From: an uncultured Bacillota bacterium
GTDB taxonomy: Bacteria; Bacillota; Clostridia; Oscillospirales; Oscillospiraceae
DNA length: 37,383 nucleotides
Reading direction: 5' to 3'
Assembly (NCBI GenBank): GCA_947645675.1
Contig: CANSDP010000019.1
Coordinates: 1 to 37,383, forward strand
Below the pieces are notes generated by a model. The model saw nothing but the letters and a program-made list of their open reading frames with translations. It was not told the DNA's origin and ran no database searches. Made by a program: the position numbers and the translations under genes. Every line of letters begins with the position of its first letter. Within the stretch, counting starts at the first letter, position 1. This document shows positions 7,139 through 15,355 of the stretch, piece by piece.

Positions 7139-9049
7139 ATGAAAAAACGACTTTGGATCAATCTACTGGTCATTTGTCTACTGATGGGATTAATGCCAAC
7201 TGCATCTGCGGCATCCAGCTGGATGTCGGAGTGCAAGCCTTATCAGTATACCGAGGTGACGGAATATCTCCCTACAAACGGCAAATCCTTTACGATTGGC
7301 GGACAAAACTTTTACGAAGGTTACGTTTTCTACCTTTGGAATGCCGCTAGAACTTCTCAGGTGCTCTATAATTTGAAGGGTGAATACAGCAGCTTTACCT
7401 TTTATGTGGGGCATGTGGATGGAACGAAACAGTATAGCGCCCAACTGGAAATCTATCTGGATGGAACGATTTCAGAAACTGTTTCGCTGTCACCCAATGA
7501 CATTGACAAAAAAGTTACGGTCAACACAGACGGCGTATCTAGCCTGAAAATTAAAATGACCTCAAACGAGGCGTTAAATCATTATGACATTACCTACGGC
7601 GTATACAACGGAACCTTTACTCGAAACGGAACTACTGCTGCCGCCATCTCCGACTCCAATATGGTAGGTAACTGTGAGCCCTATGAATTTTCCGGGGACG
7701 GCAAAAACAAGGTTATCCGTAGCAGCGAAAAGCAGGAAATATTTATGGGCGGTGACTCCTATACGGACTGTCTACAGTTCTATCTCTGGAATCCTTCCCA
7801 GAAGCCTCAGGCAAAGTTCAATTTTGGCGGAAAATATGAGTCCATCTCCTTCTTGGCCGGTCATATTGACAACACGAGCCGCTACCCGGTCACATTTGAA
7901 TTTACTGCCGATAATAAGGTTGTAAAAAAGCTTGATCTAAATCCGGATGATTTGCCCGTTCCCGTCACTCTCTCCCTTTCCGGTGTGAAACAGATGATTA
8001 TCTCCGTAACCAGTTCCCAGCCCTTCAATACATATGACTATTATTACGGGTTAGGTGCGATTCAACTGAAAGGAGATGCTTCCAGCAACATAGATCCTGA
8101 CCCTGAGCCTACACCTGATCCTAAGCCTGATCCCACTCCCACGCCCGACCCGGAGCCCACGCCCGACCCCAAGCCGGACACCGGCGTGAAGGTCACCGGC
8201 GTCAAGGTATCCAAGACCGCCCTGACGATGGAGCCGGGGCAGAGCGAGACGCTCACCGCCACGATCTCCCCCGCCTCCGCCAAGAACCGCGCCGTGACCT
8301 GGACCAGCAACAACCCCGCTGCGGTCTCGGTGGACGCCAAGGGCCGCGTGACCGCTCAGGCCTCCGGCGCGGCGGAGGTGACCGTCAAAACCAGCGACGG
8401 CGGCTTTACGGCGGTGTGCCGGATTATCGTAAAGGGCGATACCCAGCCCGCCCCGGCGGAGGTCCACTTCCCCCGGGTCAACGTCTACAGCCAGGGGCAG
8501 TTCACCGACGTGCCCGCCGGCCAGTGGTACACTGACAGCGTGAAGCAGGCCTTTGAGCTGGGCCTGATGGTGGGCGAAAGCGACAGCACCTTCAAGCCCC
8601 AGGATAATGTGACCGTCGCCCAGGCCATCACCATGGCCGCCCGGGTCCACAGCATCTACACCACCGGCGCGGAGAGCTTCCAGCCCAGCGGAATCTGGTA
8701 TCAGGTCTATCTGGACTACGCTTTCCAAAACGGCATCATCAGCTACGCATATTACAACAGCGACGTGACCCAAACGGCCACCCGCGCCCAGTTCGCCGAG
8801 ATCTTCGCCAACGCCCTCCCGGCGGAGGCCCTCTCCCCCATCAACAAGGTGACCGAGGGCGCGATCCCAGACGTGCCCGCCAGCGCCTTCTATGCCAGCC
8901 ACGTCTATAAGCTCTACCGCGCCGGCATCCTCAGCGGCAGCGACGTGAACGGCACCTTCTCCCCCGACAGCTACATCACCCGCCAGGAGGCCGCGGCCAT
9001 CGTCTCCCGCATGGCCGAGTCCAGCAGCCGCGTCAAATTCACCCTCTGA
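7139..9049 (+). CDS. secreted SLH-domain surface protein with two carbohydrate-binding-like repeats and an Ig-like domain
   Basis: 636 aa; ribosome site AAAGGAAGG. A signal peptide (residues 1-25, MKKRLWINLLVICLLMGLMP then TASAAS) is followed by two homologous beta-rich modules (about 45-160 and 185-310). They share FYLWN, a GxxGHxD(N/G)T segment and a YDxxYG ending, and resemble NPCBM-type carbohydrate-binding modules. A Pro/Asp linker of DPxPxP repeats (about 315-350) leads to a Big_2 Ig-like domain (about 350-440). The rest holds SLH repeats (FTDVPAGQWYTDSVKQAFEL, IPDVPASAFYASHVYKLYRA with ITRQEAAAIV), which anchor proteins to cell-wall polymers. The first half is visibly AT-richer than the second, with the change near the linker at about 8090. 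Confidence 0.88.
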   Translation: MKKRLWINLLVICLLMGLMPTASAASSWMSECKPYQYTEVTEYLPTNGKSFTIGGQNFYEGYVFYLWNAARTSQVLYNLKGEYSSFTFYVGHVDGTKQYSAQLEIYLDGTISETVSLSPNDIDKKVTVNTDGVSSLKIKMTSNEALNHYDITYGVYNGTFTRNGTTAAAISDSNMVGNCEPYEFSGDGKNKVIRSSEKQEIFMGGDSYTDCLQFYLWNPSQKPQAKFNFGGKYESISFLAGHIDNTSRYPVTFEFTADNKVVKKLDLNPDDLPVPVTLSLSGVKQMIISVTSSQPFNTYDYYYGLGAIQLKGDASSNIDPDPEPTPDPKPDPTPTPDPEPTPDPKPDTGVKVTGVKVSKTALTMEPGQSETLTATISPASAKNRAVTWTSNNPAAVSVDAKGRVTAQASGAAEVTVKTSDGGFTAVCRIIVKGDTQPAPAEVHFPRVNVYSQGQFTDVPAGQWYTDSVKQAFELGLMVGESDSTFKPQDNVTVAQAITMAARVHSIYTTGAESFQPSGIWYQVYLDYAFQNGIISYAYYNSDVTQTATRAQFAEIFANALPAEALSPINKVTEGAIPDVPASAFYASHVYKLYRAGILSGSDVNGTFSPDSYITRQEAAAIVSRMAESSSRVKFTL

Positions 9050-9057
9050 CCCAACGA

Positions 9058-9091
9058 AAAACAGCCGGACCTCACAGAGTCCGGCTGTTTC
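9058..9091. terminator. bidirectional terminator between convergent genes
   Basis: Arms AACAGCCGGAC (ending 9070) and GTCCGGCTGTT (from 9079) with an 8-nt loop. An A-tract lies before and a T-tract after, so it can serve both the SLH gene and the opposite-strand membrane protein. The downstream arm overlaps the last codons of the minus-strand gene. Confidence 0.8.
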
Positions 9092-9749
9092 TATGCTCCC
9101 GGCGGCGTCCCAGCCAGAGGTCGGCCCCGATCAGGGCTGCGCACCAGGCCAGCAGCAGCGCCAGAATCAAAACGGCGCAGTTTTGGAAAAAGTCCTGAGG
9201 CAGAAGGAGGATGATGGGGTCGGTCCGCCAGTCGAAAATCCAGTTGTCCTTTCCCGGGAAAAAAATGCTGTGAAAGACGGCAAAGGCCCGGTCGAAGTCC
9301 AGCGCCGCCAGACCGCCCACCGCCAGAAAGACCGCGCCCAACCCCGCCGCCGCCCAGAAGCCCGGGCCCCGGCCTAGAAAAGGGTGTGGACGCACCCGCT
9401 TTATCTTGCAGACGGCCAGTGCCGCCGCCAGCAGAGCCAGCGTCCCCGCCAGCACCCGCAGGTCCAGGAGGAACAGTCCCCTCACATCGGCGAAGTGGTC
9501 CGCCCCCGACTGGGAGAAAGCCAGCGCCCCAGCGGAGAAGTCCGCCCGGCGGCCCAGGCAGAAGTCCATCATCTCGTCGTAGGCCCTCACAATCTCCCCC
9601 CGGCTCAGGCCGTAATCCTCCAGCCCCATGGGGCCGATGTGGGCGTAGTAGAAGCTCCGGCACAACAGCGGGACGGCGACGGAGCCCGTCAGTACCGCCA
9701 GGGCGGTCAGAACAGACAGCGCGGCGGACAGGAGCCTGCTTGTTTTCAT
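9072..9749 (-). CDS. DUF1461/TIGR01906-type integral membrane protein
   Basis: 225 aa from ATG 9749, chosen because GGAGG lies 8 nt upstream and the product then begins MKTSRLLSAALSV with an N-terminal membrane helix. Four hydrophobic segments are visible: about 7-30, 100-120, 132-152 and 190-212. The family hallmark is the extracytoplasmic segment FFPGKDNWIFDWRTDPIILL followed by LPQDFF, with an earlier HFADV motif. Lactobacillus and Clostridia homologues are annotated TIGR01906 family membrane proteins of unknown function. It is a single gene facing the SLH gene, with a shared terminator. The upstream 90 bp contains no convincing promoter. Confidence 0.85.
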   Translation of the reverse strand: MKTSRLLSAALSVLTALAVLTGSVAVPLLCRSFYYAHIGPMGLEDYGLSRGEIVRAYDEMMDFCLGRRADFSAGALAFSQSGADHFADVRGLFLLDLRVLAGTLALLAAALAVCKIKRVRPHPFLGRGPGFWAAAGLGAVFLAVGGLAALDFDRAFAVFHSIFFPGKDNWIFDWRTDPIILLLPQDFFQNCAVLILALLLAWCAALIGADLWLGRRREHRNSRTL

Positions 9750-9842
9750 GGGATCATCCTCCGTAATCAATGTGGGCCCTCGGCACATGGAAACGTGCAG
9801 CTTTTCCCCAAATTTCCTCAAAGTCAGAGGACATAGAAGGGA

Positions 9843-10064
9843 GTGAATGGATTGTTCATATTTTACGCAAAAAACTTCCGACCGTCCATCCGAAGGAGCC
9901 CATCACCAGCGGTCCAGACAATACCTACCGGGTCCAGTTTGAGTGTTCCCCGGATTGGGACGGGCTGTCCCGGACGGCCTTTCTGGACAGGCGGCCCAAG
10001 CAGCGAGCTGCTCGCCGCCGAGGACGACGTATCCCAGATGCTCAACGACGTTTTCACCCATTAG
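9843..10064 (+). pseudogene. degenerate phage-type (tail/baseplate-associated) small protein
   Basis: Two frames carry pieces of what looks like one short protein. The frame through 9852-9990 reads KLPTVHPKEPITSGPDNTYR and then VQFECSPDWDGLSRTAFLD, like the N-terminal beta domain of small prophage proteins in Oscillospiraceae. A different frame ending at TAG 10064 reads SSELLAAEDDVSQMLNDVF, like their C-terminal tail (xTDEEVxxMLxxVF). The middle is missing and the two pieces are out of frame. An ATG at 9849 is in neither useful frame. The strong terminator right after it belonged to this gene. The family assignment is from memory of motif shape. Confidence 0.5.
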
Positions 10065-10070
10065 CCCGCG

Positions 10071-10103
10071 GGAGGGGGCCGGATTCCGGCCCCCTCCTTT
10101 TCT
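10071..10103 (+). terminator. intrinsic terminator after the degenerate gene
   Basis: Perfect 12-bp stem GGAGGGGGCCGG (10071-10082) / CCGGCCCCCTCC (10086-10097), 3-nt loop, then TTTTCTGT. Confidence 0.85.
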
Positions 10104-10107
10104 GTCT

Positions 10108-10689
10108 CTAAAGCGACCGCGCCAGCGCCTCGGCCTGCTCGCAGGCCCCGGCCAGGGGGCTGGCGGGGTCGCCCAGGTCCATCCCATCGGCGGCGATACA
10201 GCTGTAGGCAGGGATGCCGAAGAACCGGGCCATGGCCTCCAGATAACGGCTGCCCTGCTCCAGAGGGGACCCTCCGTAGACAGCCCCCCGTGTGGTGAGA
10301 AAAACCATGCGGGAGGCCTTACAGCTCCCATGCAGGCCCTCCTCGTCACAGGCAAAGGTGATGCCCTCCACGCAGACATTCTCGATGTAAATTTTCAGTA
10401 TCGCCGGGAAGCTCAGGTCCCAGAAGGGGGCGGCGAACACCACCAGGTCCGCCTGGGCCAGCTGGCGGGCATAGCGGAAGCGGGGGTGGTCCAGCTCTCC
10501 CCTGGCAAGCAGCTCCTCCCGGGCCTGGAAAAAGACTCCGGTCAGGGGGCGCAGGCCCTCCGCCTCCGGGTCCAGCACGGTAACATGAAACCGGGCCGGG
10601 TCCAGGGCGTTCACAAAGGCCTGAGCCAGCCGGCGGGTCCGTGAGCTCTCCCGGCGGATACAGCAGTCGATCAGCAGAACCTCTTTCAA
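10108..10689 (-). CDS. NAD(P)H-dependent flavin oxidoreductase, flavodoxin-like fold
   Basis: 193 aa if translation begins at TTG 10689, which is favoured because GGAGG lies 8 nt upstream and the product then begins KEVLLIDCCIRRESSRTRRL, the phosphate-binding start of the fold. An ATG at 10722 is possible but lacks support. The middle segment (about 75-130) has the flavodoxin-like pattern ADLVVFAAPFWDLSFPAILK with YIENV, then the FMN-loop-like segment VFLTTRGAVYGGSPL. This matches the NADPH-dependent FMN reductase/azoreductase superfamily. It is the last gene of the minus-strand operon and stops just before the terminator of the opposing pseudogene. The substrate is unknown. Confidence 0.8.
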   Translation of the reverse strand: MKEVLLIDCCIRRESSRTRRLAQAFVNALDPARFHVTVLDPEAEGLRPLTGVFFQAREELLARGELDHPRFRYARQLAQADLVVFAAPFWDLSFPAILKIYIENVCVEGITFACDEEGLHGSCKASRMVFLTTRGAVYGGSPLEQGSRYLEAMARFFGIPAYSCIAADGMDLGDPASPLAGACEQAEALARSL

Positions 10690-10740
10690 CGCGATAACCT
10701 CCCAGATCCGCCGTGGAATCACGCCCCGGCGGGTCTCCTT

Positions 10741-11583
10741 TTATTTTCCGTGGCGCAGGGCGGCAGTGAGGGTGTTTTCCATCAGCACCGCCCGTGTAAC
10801 CGGGCCTACGCCGCCGGGAACGGGGGTTATGTAAGACGCCTTCTCCCGGACGGCCTCATAGTCCACGTCGCCGCACAGCCGGCCCTGGCCGTCCCGGTTG
10901 ACGGCTACGTCGATGACCACCGCCCCCTCCTTCACCATGTCCGCCGCGATCAGGCCGGGGTGCCCGGCGGCGGAGATGAGGATGTCCGCCCGGCGGCACT
11001 CGGCGGCCAGGTCGGGCGTCTTGGTGTGGCAGACGGTGACGGTGCAGTCCCGGCGCAGGAGCAGCATGGCCTGGGGCTTGCCCACGATGTTGGACCGGCC
11101 CACCATGGTACAGTTTTTATAGGCCGGGTCCACGCCGTACTCCGCCAGAAGCCGCATCACCCCCGCTGGGGTGCAGGGCCAGAAGCAGTCCACCCCCAGG
11201 GTCAGGTCCCCCACGTTGGAGGGGTGAACGCAGTCCACATCCTTGTCCGGTCGGATGGCCAGCTGAATTTCCCGGTCGTCCAGGTGCTCGGGCAGGGGAA
11301 ACTGGATCAATATGCCGTCAATGCCCTCCCGGTCGTTTAGAAAATGGATCACATCCAAAAGCTCCCCCTGGGGCACATCCTCGGGCAGGCGGTAAGTCTC
11401 ATAATAGATGCCGCATTGCTGGCAGTCCTTCCGTTTGCCCGCCTCATAGACCTGGGCGGCGGGATTTTCTCCCACCAGCACCATAGCCATACCCGGCTTG
11501 CGCCCCATTTGCTCCACCCGGAGCCGCACCTGCTCTCTGATTTTCGCCGCAAGGGATTTTCCGTCCATGACAATCGCCGCCAT
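10741..11583 (-). CDS. folD: bifunctional methylene-THF dehydrogenase / methenyl-THF cyclohydrolase
   Basis: 280 aa, normal for FolD. It interconverts 5,10-methylene-, 5,10-methenyl- and 10-formyl-tetrahydrofolate using NADP, feeding purine and formyl-Met synthesis. Visible motifs are the substrate-site YEAGKRKDCQQCGI with the catalytic-type Lys50, ILIQFPLPEHLD, DKDVDCVHPSNVG, the nucleotide-binding CTMVGRSNIVGKPQAMLLL, and the terminal ITPVPGGVGPVTRAVL. It begins 3 bp after lgt ends (ATG 11583, lgt stop 11587), so the two are cotranscribed and probably translationally coupled. Confidence 0.98.
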   Translation of the reverse strand: MAAIVMDGKSLAAKIREQVRLRVEQMGRKPGMAMVLVGENPAAQVYEAGKRKDCQQCGIYYETYRLPEDVPQGELLDVIHFLNDREGIDGILIQFPLPEHLDDREIQLAIRPDKDVDCVHPSNVGDLTLGVDCFWPCTPAGVMRLLAEYGVDPAYKNCTMVGRSNIVGKPQAMLLLRRDCTVTVCHTKTPDLAAECRRADILISAAGHPGLIAADMVKEGAVVIDVAVNRDGQGRLCGDVDYEAVREKASYITPVPGGVGPVTRAVLMENTLTAALRHGK

Positions 11584-11586
11584 GGC

Positions 11587-12543
11587 TCACGCCTCCTTCT
11601 CTTCCGGCCGCTCCGCCTTACGGGCCAGCCGGTCCACAAAAAGCTCCCGCCCGCTTCCTCCGCACCGCCACAGCGCCCAGGCCAGCACCGCCCCGGCGGT
11701 CACACAGGTGACCGCCGCCAGCAGCTGAGACACCCGAATAGGGGCGCCGAAGAGCTCCCAGCCAAAGAGGTACAGGCTGTCGGTGCGCAGGCCTTCGATC
11801 CAGGTCCGGCCCAGGCCGTACCAGAGGAAGTAAAACAGGAAGCACTGGCCGTCAAATTTCCGCCTCTTTCCAATGAAATAGACCATGATAAGGCCCATAA
11901 AATTCCAGGCGGACTCATAGAAAAAGGTGGGATGTACCCCCAGTCCTCCATTCAAAATAGACTCATAGGCCAGCTCTGACTCCAAAAGGCCCTTCGCCCA
12001 CAGCTCGTCGGCGATGGACCGGGAGCACATCCGCCAGGGCAGATCGGTGACCACGCCGTAGGCCTCCACATTCATAAAGTTGCCCCACCGGCCGATGAGC
12101 TGGCCGATGAACAGGCCGTGGACCCCCAGGTCGGCAAAGGCAAAAAAGCTGACGCCCTTCACCTTGCAGAAGATCAACAGCACGATGACGGACGAGATAA
12201 TGGCCCCATAGATGGCCAGACCGCCGTCGCCGTAGTCAAAAATGCGTCCCCAGTTCAGCGAGCCGTCCCCCTGACGGTACAGGTCCAGGTTGAACACCAC
12301 ATAGTACACCCGGATGGCCACCAGAGCGGCGGGGACGGCAAAGAGCATCATGTCGATCACATTGTCCTCGGTGATACCGAAGCGCTTGCCCCAGCGGATA
12401 CACAGGTACACCGCCAAAATCAGCCCGCAGGTGATGATGACCCCGTACCAATAGACGGGCCGGTCCAGAACCGGGATGGTAAACGCCACCCGGTTCAGGG
12501 TAAACTCCAGCCCCAGGCCAGGGAAGGATACCGTCTTAATCAT
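11587..12543 (-). CDS. lgt: prolipoprotein diacylglyceryl transferase
   Basis: 318 aa polytopic membrane protein that moves diacylglycerol from phosphatidylglycerol to the lipobox cysteine of pre-lipoproteins. The family signature GRWGNFMNVEAYG is present near residue 150, the early motif RPVYWYGVIITCG near 28-40, and HPTFFYESAWNFMGL near 205. About seven hydrophobic segments are seen. The C-terminal tail is rich in Arg and Glu. The ATG overlaps the yfmH stop by 4 bp (ATGA), and folD follows by 3 bp, which makes a tightly packed operon. Confidence 0.97.
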   Translation of the reverse strand: MIKTVSFPGLGLEFTLNRVAFTIPVLDRPVYWYGVIITCGLILAVYLCIRWGKRFGITEDNVIDMMLFAVPAALVAIRVYYVVFNLDLYRQGDGSLNWGRIFDYGDGGLAIYGAIISSVIVLLIFCKVKGVSFFAFADLGVHGLFIGQLIGRWGNFMNVEAYGVVTDLPWRMCSRSIADELWAKGLLESELAYESILNGGLGVHPTFFYESAWNFMGLIMVYFIGKRRKFDGQCFLFYFLWYGLGRTWIEGLRTDSLYLFGWELFGAPIRVSQLLAAVTCVTAGAVLAWALWRCGGSGRELFVDRLARKAERPEEKEA

Positions 12544-13817
12544 GTCTCCTCCTTGGCCCGGACGACAGACAGGGCGGTGCGCTCCCCGGTGACCCAGTCA
12601 ACGATGAGCGCCTCTACCTCTTTTTGGGTGATGGAGTCAAAAATCTCGGCGAAGCGCAGGAAGTCATACCCGGCAAAGAAAGCCTGGGCCTGGCCTACGC
12701 ACAGGTTTTCAAAGGAGTTCAGACCCCGCACCCGGTTGCCGTAGACTCCCTTTTTCACCCGCTCCCACAGGGCGGGGTCCACCCCTTCCCGGCCGATGCG
12801 GGCGGCCTCAGCCGCCACCGCCGCGCAGACGGCCTCCGGGGCTTTGGACTCGCCGTCCGCAGCCAAAAAGGCACAGCCGAAGCTGCTCTCATAGCTGTAG
12901 CCAAATTCCTGGTTGATGAGCCCCTCCCGGTACAGTTTGGCGTACAGGGGGGTGGAGCTGCCCAGCAGCACCTCCAGGGCCAGCCCGCCCACCAGCTCCT
13001 GGCGCAGGCGGTCCTCCCCGTTCACTGGGGCGTCCCCCTTCCAGCCCAGCTGGAAGATGGGGGCGGATACCTCCATCCGCTCCTCGATATAGCTCTGGGC
13101 CACCCGGGGCCGTTCTTTCTCTCCATAGTCCTTGGCGGCAATGGGTCCCGCCTCCTTGGGGAGAATTTCCCGGGCAACATCACAGATGTGCTCCGGGTCC
13201 ACCGGGCCAGCCACGCACAGCACCATGTTGGCCGGGTCATAGAAGGCCTTATGGCAGGCGTACAGGGTCTCCGGGGTGATTTCGGCGATGGACTCTACAC
13301 TCCCCGCCACGCTCACCCGAATGGGGTGGTGCTGAAACAGGGCCTTCATCAGGTTCATATAGCATTTCCAATGGGGGTCGTCCTCGATCATGCCGATCTC
13401 CTGGCCGATGATGCCCCGCTCCTTGTCCACGCTCTCCTGGGTAAACCAGGGCACCGACACAAAGGAGAGCAGAATACGCAGATTTTCCTCAAATTTCTCG
13501 GTGGAGTCGAAGTAGTAGCCGGTGATATCGTTGCTGGTAAAGGCGTTGGGGCTGGCCCCGTTGGCGGCCAGGTCCTGGAGGGCGTTGCCCTCCTCCGTGT
13601 CGAACATCTTGTGCTCCAGATAGTGGGCCACCCCGGCGGGGGTGTCGTGCCACTGGCCATTCAGGCAAAAGCGCATGTCCATGCCGCCGTAATTGGTGGC
13701 GAAGAAGGCATAGCCCTTCTGAAACTCGGGCTTGGGAAAGACGAACACATTCAGGCCGTTCTCCAGTTTTTTATGGAGCATGACCTCCCCCACCTGGGCA
13801 AATTCCAATCTTTTCAT
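12540..13817 (-). CDS. yfmH: M16 peptidase, YfmH-like (active subunit of pair)
   Basis: 425 aa. It carries the inverted zinc-protease motif HxxEH as H65-YL-E68-H69 (in AGVAHYLEHKMFD), with the downstream Glu supplied around ERGIIGQEIGMIEDDPHW. It is therefore predicted to be catalytically competent. The C-terminal half is the second M16 fold (VARAILPKE-type to LNSFENLC). In Firmicutes this protein pairs with a motif-less partner, and annotation links the pair to EF-P 5-aminopentanol modification. Here the partner gene lies immediately upstream (3-bp gap), which supports a heterodimer. lgt overlaps its end by 4 bp. Confidence 0.93.
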   Translation of the reverse strand: MKRLEFAQVGEVMLHKKLENGLNVFVFPKPEFQKGYAFFATNYGGMDMRFCLNGQWHDTPAGVAHYLEHKMFDTEEGNALQDLAANGASPNAFTSNDITGYYFDSTEKFEENLRILLSFVSVPWFTQESVDKERGIIGQEIGMIEDDPHWKCYMNLMKALFQHHPIRVSVAGSVESIAEITPETLYACHKAFYDPANMVLCVAGPVDPEHICDVAREILPKEAGPIAAKDYGEKERPRVAQSYIEERMEVSAPIFQLGWKGDAPVNGEDRLRQELVGGLALEVLLGSSTPLYAKLYREGLINQEFGYSYESSFGCAFLAADGESKAPEAVCAAVAAEAARIGREGVDPALWERVKKGVYGNRVRGLNSFENLCVGQAQAFFAGYDFLRFAEIFDSITQKEVEALIVDWVTGERTALSVVRAKEET

Positions 13818-13820
13818 TCC

Positions 13821-15104
13821 TCAGACCTCCTTACCTTTCAGGAAGTAGACCGTATCCAGCTCCAGACACCGGGCGGCCTGGGCCACCTCCTCCCGGGTGA
13901 CCCGCTCCAGACTGGCCGCCAGCTCCTCCGGGCCGTACTCCAGCCCCGCCGCCGCCTGACCCAGCCAGAACTCCTCCTGACGGCCCTGGTCGTCCAGGGT
14001 AGCGTGACACATTCCGATGAGGGTGCGGCGGGAGCCCTCCAGCTCCCAATCCTCGATTTCGCCCCGGCGCACCGCTTCCAGCTGGGCCAGAATCTCGTCC
14101 TTGGCGGTCTGGTATTTGCCAAACTCGATACCAGAGGATACCAGGACCAGACCCTTCATCCTCTCCAGGGTGGCGCTGGCGTAGTAGCACAGAGACAGCT
14201 TCTCCCGCACGTTCATAAACAGCTTGGACAGGGTGGTGCCGCCGTAGACGGCTACCGCCAGATAGAGGGCGGGGAAGCTCTTCTCCCAGCAGGTCTGGCC
14301 CCCGGTGCGGAAGCCCAGGGACAGCTTGCCCTGGGTCACGTCCATGGCCTCCTCCACCAAAATGGGCTCCGGCCCGGCGGTCACCCGCACCTCGCAGTCC
14401 GGGTCGATCCGGTCCTCGCTGACCGGCAGAGCGGACAGAGCGGCCTTCAGCGCCTCCTCCACCCGCTCCGGGGCGGCGGAACCGCAGTAGTAGACCTCCA
14501 CCTGGGCCTCCCGCAGGAGCCTCTGATACCGCTCCCACAGCCCCTCCGGGGTGAGGGCGGAGACGCTCTCCTCGTCCCCCAGCTTGTCCACACCGAACAG
14601 CTCATATCTGCACATCTCCTGGGTCAGCCGCTGGGTGGCATAGGTCCGCTTGTCGTTGATCTGAGCCCGGATGCGGTCGATGAGATTGGCCTTCTCCCCG
14701 GCGGTGTAGTCGGGACAGAAATGTCCGTCCCGGGTATAGGGCTTGAGGAGCAGTTCTCCCAACAGGGCGGCGGCGGGCTCCAGGATTTTCTCCCCCTTCA
14801 GTGCGTAGGCGTCGTCCAGAAAGCTGGCCGCGAAGCCCACGCACTGGGTCTCCCCCTTCTTGCGGACCACCGGCTCAATGGCCCCGCCGTAGAGCTCGTC
14901 CAGGGCGGCGGACAGGGATTCCATATCCGGGTGGACCGCCGTCCCCCGGCGGAGCACCGAGGGGATCAGCGCGTTGGCCCCGGCGGTCCCACGGTCCAGG
15001 GGGGCCATCAGGGTGAGGGACAGATAGGAGCTCTTAAACTTGTTGGTATGCACTGTTCGCAGCCATACCCCGGGAAAAAGCTCCCGGCGCGTAACTTGAG
15101 ACAT
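13821..15104 (-). CDS. yfmF: M16-fold protein, YfmF-like (catalytically empty partner)
   Basis: 427 aa from ATG 15104, with AAGGAA upstream on the minus strand. A longer open frame to 15497 crosses the promoter and repeat region and is not credible. The product begins MSQVTRRELFPGVWLRTVHT and has the M16 N-terminal fold. Where active members have HxxEH this protein reads LIPSVLRRGTAVHPD, so zinc-binding residues are absent. This is the usual state of YfmF-type proteins, which form a complex with the active YfmH subunit encoded next. It is the first gene of the five-gene minus-strand operon, with a promoter candidate 47 bp upstream. Confidence 0.92.
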   Translation of the reverse strand: MSQVTRRELFPGVWLRTVHTNKFKSSYLSLTLMAPLDRGTAGANALIPSVLRRGTAVHPDMESLSAALDELYGGAIEPVVRKKGETQCVGFAASFLDDAYALKGEKILEPAAALLGELLLKPYTRDGHFCPDYTAGEKANLIDRIRAQINDKRTYATQRLTQEMCRYELFGVDKLGDEESVSALTPEGLWERYQRLLREAQVEVYYCGSAAPERVEEALKAALSALPVSEDRIDPDCEVRVTAGPEPILVEEAMDVTQGKLSLGFRTGGQTCWEKSFPALYLAVAVYGGTTLSKLFMNVREKLSLCYYASATLERMKGLVLVSSGIEFGKYQTAKDEILAQLEAVRRGEIEDWELEGSRRTLIGMCHATLDDQGRQEEFWLGQAAAGLEYGPEELAASLERVTREEVAQAARCLELDTVYFLKGKEV

Positions 15105-15150
15105 ATCTTTGGTTCCTTTCTTTGAAAGAAATTTTTCGTACAGCTGGTTC

Positions 15151-15180
15151 ATCATACCACACCTTACATCCAAAAGTAAA
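15151..15180 (-). promoter_or_regulatory. promoter of the yfmF-yfmH-lgt-folD operon
   Basis: On the minus strand TTTACT (15175-15180), 18-bp spacer, TATGAT (15151-15156). The TSS would be about 40 nt before the yfmF start. Five of six -10 bases match. Confidence 0.6.
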
Positions 15181-15240
15181 GTTGCTGGGAAAATTTTACC
15201 GACCCGCCTCCGCACGTAGGGCGCGACGGCCCCGGCGCGC

Positions 15241-15325
15241 CGTTCTTCGGGGCGGCATTCTGTTCCTTGGGGACGGCGGGCCGTTCTCCAGGACAGTGTC
15301 CCGTTCCCCGGGGGACGGCGGGCCG
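15241..15325. repeat. degenerate tandem repeat of about 21 bp
   Basis: Four consecutive units start with GTTC: 15242-15261, 15262-15282, 15283-15302, 15303-15324. The 15-base core GGGGACGGCGGGCCG is identical at 15269-15283 and 15311-15325. The stretch 15181-15355 between the giant glucan-synthase gene and the yfmF promoter otherwise holds no gene that I can support. Confidence 0.65.
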
Positions 15326-15355
15326 GGTCGTCCCGCCCTGCAAGGTCTCCTAGGC

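Noticed and set aside
12624-15125. 833-codon open frame on the plus strand
   Set aside because: Antisense to yfmH and yfmF, which have clear homology, ribosome sites and motifs. The frame is kept open by GC-rich codons and its product has no recognisable domain.
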